From Pseudonocardiales bacterium (lineage in GTDB: Bacteria > Actinomycetota > Actinomycetes > Mycobacteriales > Pseudonocardiaceae): a stretch of 42,655 bases of DNA. The translations under genes and the position numbers were made by a program. The stretch is from positions 1-42,655 of the forward strand of contig JAFAXZ010000178.1 of NCBI GenBank assembly GCA_019240665.1, given 5' to 3'. Under the pieces are notes generated by a model. That model had not been told where the DNA came from and searched no databases. It worked only from the letters and a program-made list of their open reading frames with translations. This document shows positions 42,458-42,655 of the stretch, one piece after another; position 1 is the stretch's first letter; every line of letters begins with the position of its first letter.

Positions 42458-42655
42458 CCGGTCGGTACACCAGCAGTGGTACCAACTGCTCGTCGGCGGT
42501 CAGGGAACCGTGGTGGCCGATCAGGCGGCTCAGCTTGGGTGTGACATGGGATCGCACGATGGCGAAGTCCGTGCGTGCGGCGACGATGAGGTCACCGATG
42601 CGCTCGCGGATGTGGGGCTCGACCACCGGGCCGAACCACCCTGCTGCGATGGCCT
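42450..42655 (-). CDS. Alkaline phosphatase-family protein, 3' end
   Basis: The window ends inside this gene; about 68 C-terminal codons are seen, ending at taa 42450-42452. The tail reads AAGWFGPVVEPHIRERIGDL, then VAARTDFAIVRSHV, LSRLIGHHGSLTADEQLVPL and LVYRPDA. The GHHGSLT...VPLL motif is the metal-binding C-terminus of nucleotide pyrophosphatase/phosphodiesterase-type alkaline phosphatase superfamily proteins. It is not in the ORF track because it is open at the edge. It overlaps the NUDIX start. Confidence 0.75.
   Translation of the reverse strand, partial: AIAAGWFGPVVEPHIRERIGDLIVAARTDFAIVRSHVTPKLSRLIGHHGSLTADEQLVPLLVYRPDA

Overview
This window is chromosomal DNA of a high-GC actinomycete. 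It carries a complete Pup-proteasome locus (dop, pup, prcB, prcA, pafA, pafB, pafC, mpa), GTG and TTG starts are common, and the gene order follows the Mycobacterium tuberculosis segment Rv2089c to Rv2125 as I remember it: pepE-like, 5'-3' exonuclease, helY, tatC, pafC, pafB, pafA, prcA, prcB, pup, dop, mpa, trmI, RecB-like nuclease, hisE, metH, PAC2. A Pseudonocardiales-type host is my guess from the accessory genes. No rRNA, tRNA or CRISPR array was seen.

Layout. 1-0.2 kb: 3' end of an IS110-type transposase. 0.3-3.7 kb: [NiFe]-hydrogenase maturation genes hypF (minus) and hypA-hypB (plus), divergent. 3.8-4.9 kb: an unusual protein made of two protoglobin-like domains. 5.2-8.9 kb: M24 aminopeptidase, 5'-3' exonuclease and a GMC oxidoreductase. 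9.36-13.81 kb: an inserted, lower-GC, TTA-containing three-gene operon. It encodes a HAD phosphatase fused to two imidazoleglycerol-phosphate-dehydratase-like domains, a HisC-like aminotransferase and a HisD-like dehydrogenase. Together these families cover the last four chemical steps of histidine biosynthesis, but the active-site motifs of the HisB and HisD parts are altered. 13.8-17.4 kb: HelY helicase and a diacylglycerol-kinase-like protein. 17.5-20.45 kb: a tightly coupled four-gene operon (65-residue acidic peptide, two unrecognised proteins, class C beta-lactamase-like hydrolase), preceded by a 15-bp direct repeat. 20.8-24.0 kb: tatC, a small one-helix protein where tatA might be expected, and pafC-pafB. 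24.1-32.4 kb: pafA, prcA, prcB, pup, dop, with pyrD placed before mpa. 32.5-39.2 kb: trmI, RecB-like nuclease, hisE (without hisG), metH, PAC2. 39.2-41.9 kb: a decayed zone with a frameshifted 5-formyltetrahydrofolate cyclo-ligase-like pseudogene, small doubtful ORFs and a truncated XRE regulator. 41.9-42.66 kb: a NUDIX hydrolase and the 3' end of an alkaline-phosphatase-family gene.

How the genes work together. Pup is deamidated by Dop, ligated by PafA, recognised by Mpa and its targets are degraded by PrcAB; PafBC is the DNA-damage-responsive regulator usually encoded beside them. HypF/A/B serve nickel-iron hydrogenase assembly, with the structural genes lying outside the window. The most novel element is the HAD-HisB-HisB / HisC / HisD cassette. 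It looks like a repurposed histidine pathway tail that may build an amino-acid side chain on a substrate other than imidazole-glycerol phosphate. The double protoglobin and the peptide-led operon come next in interest.
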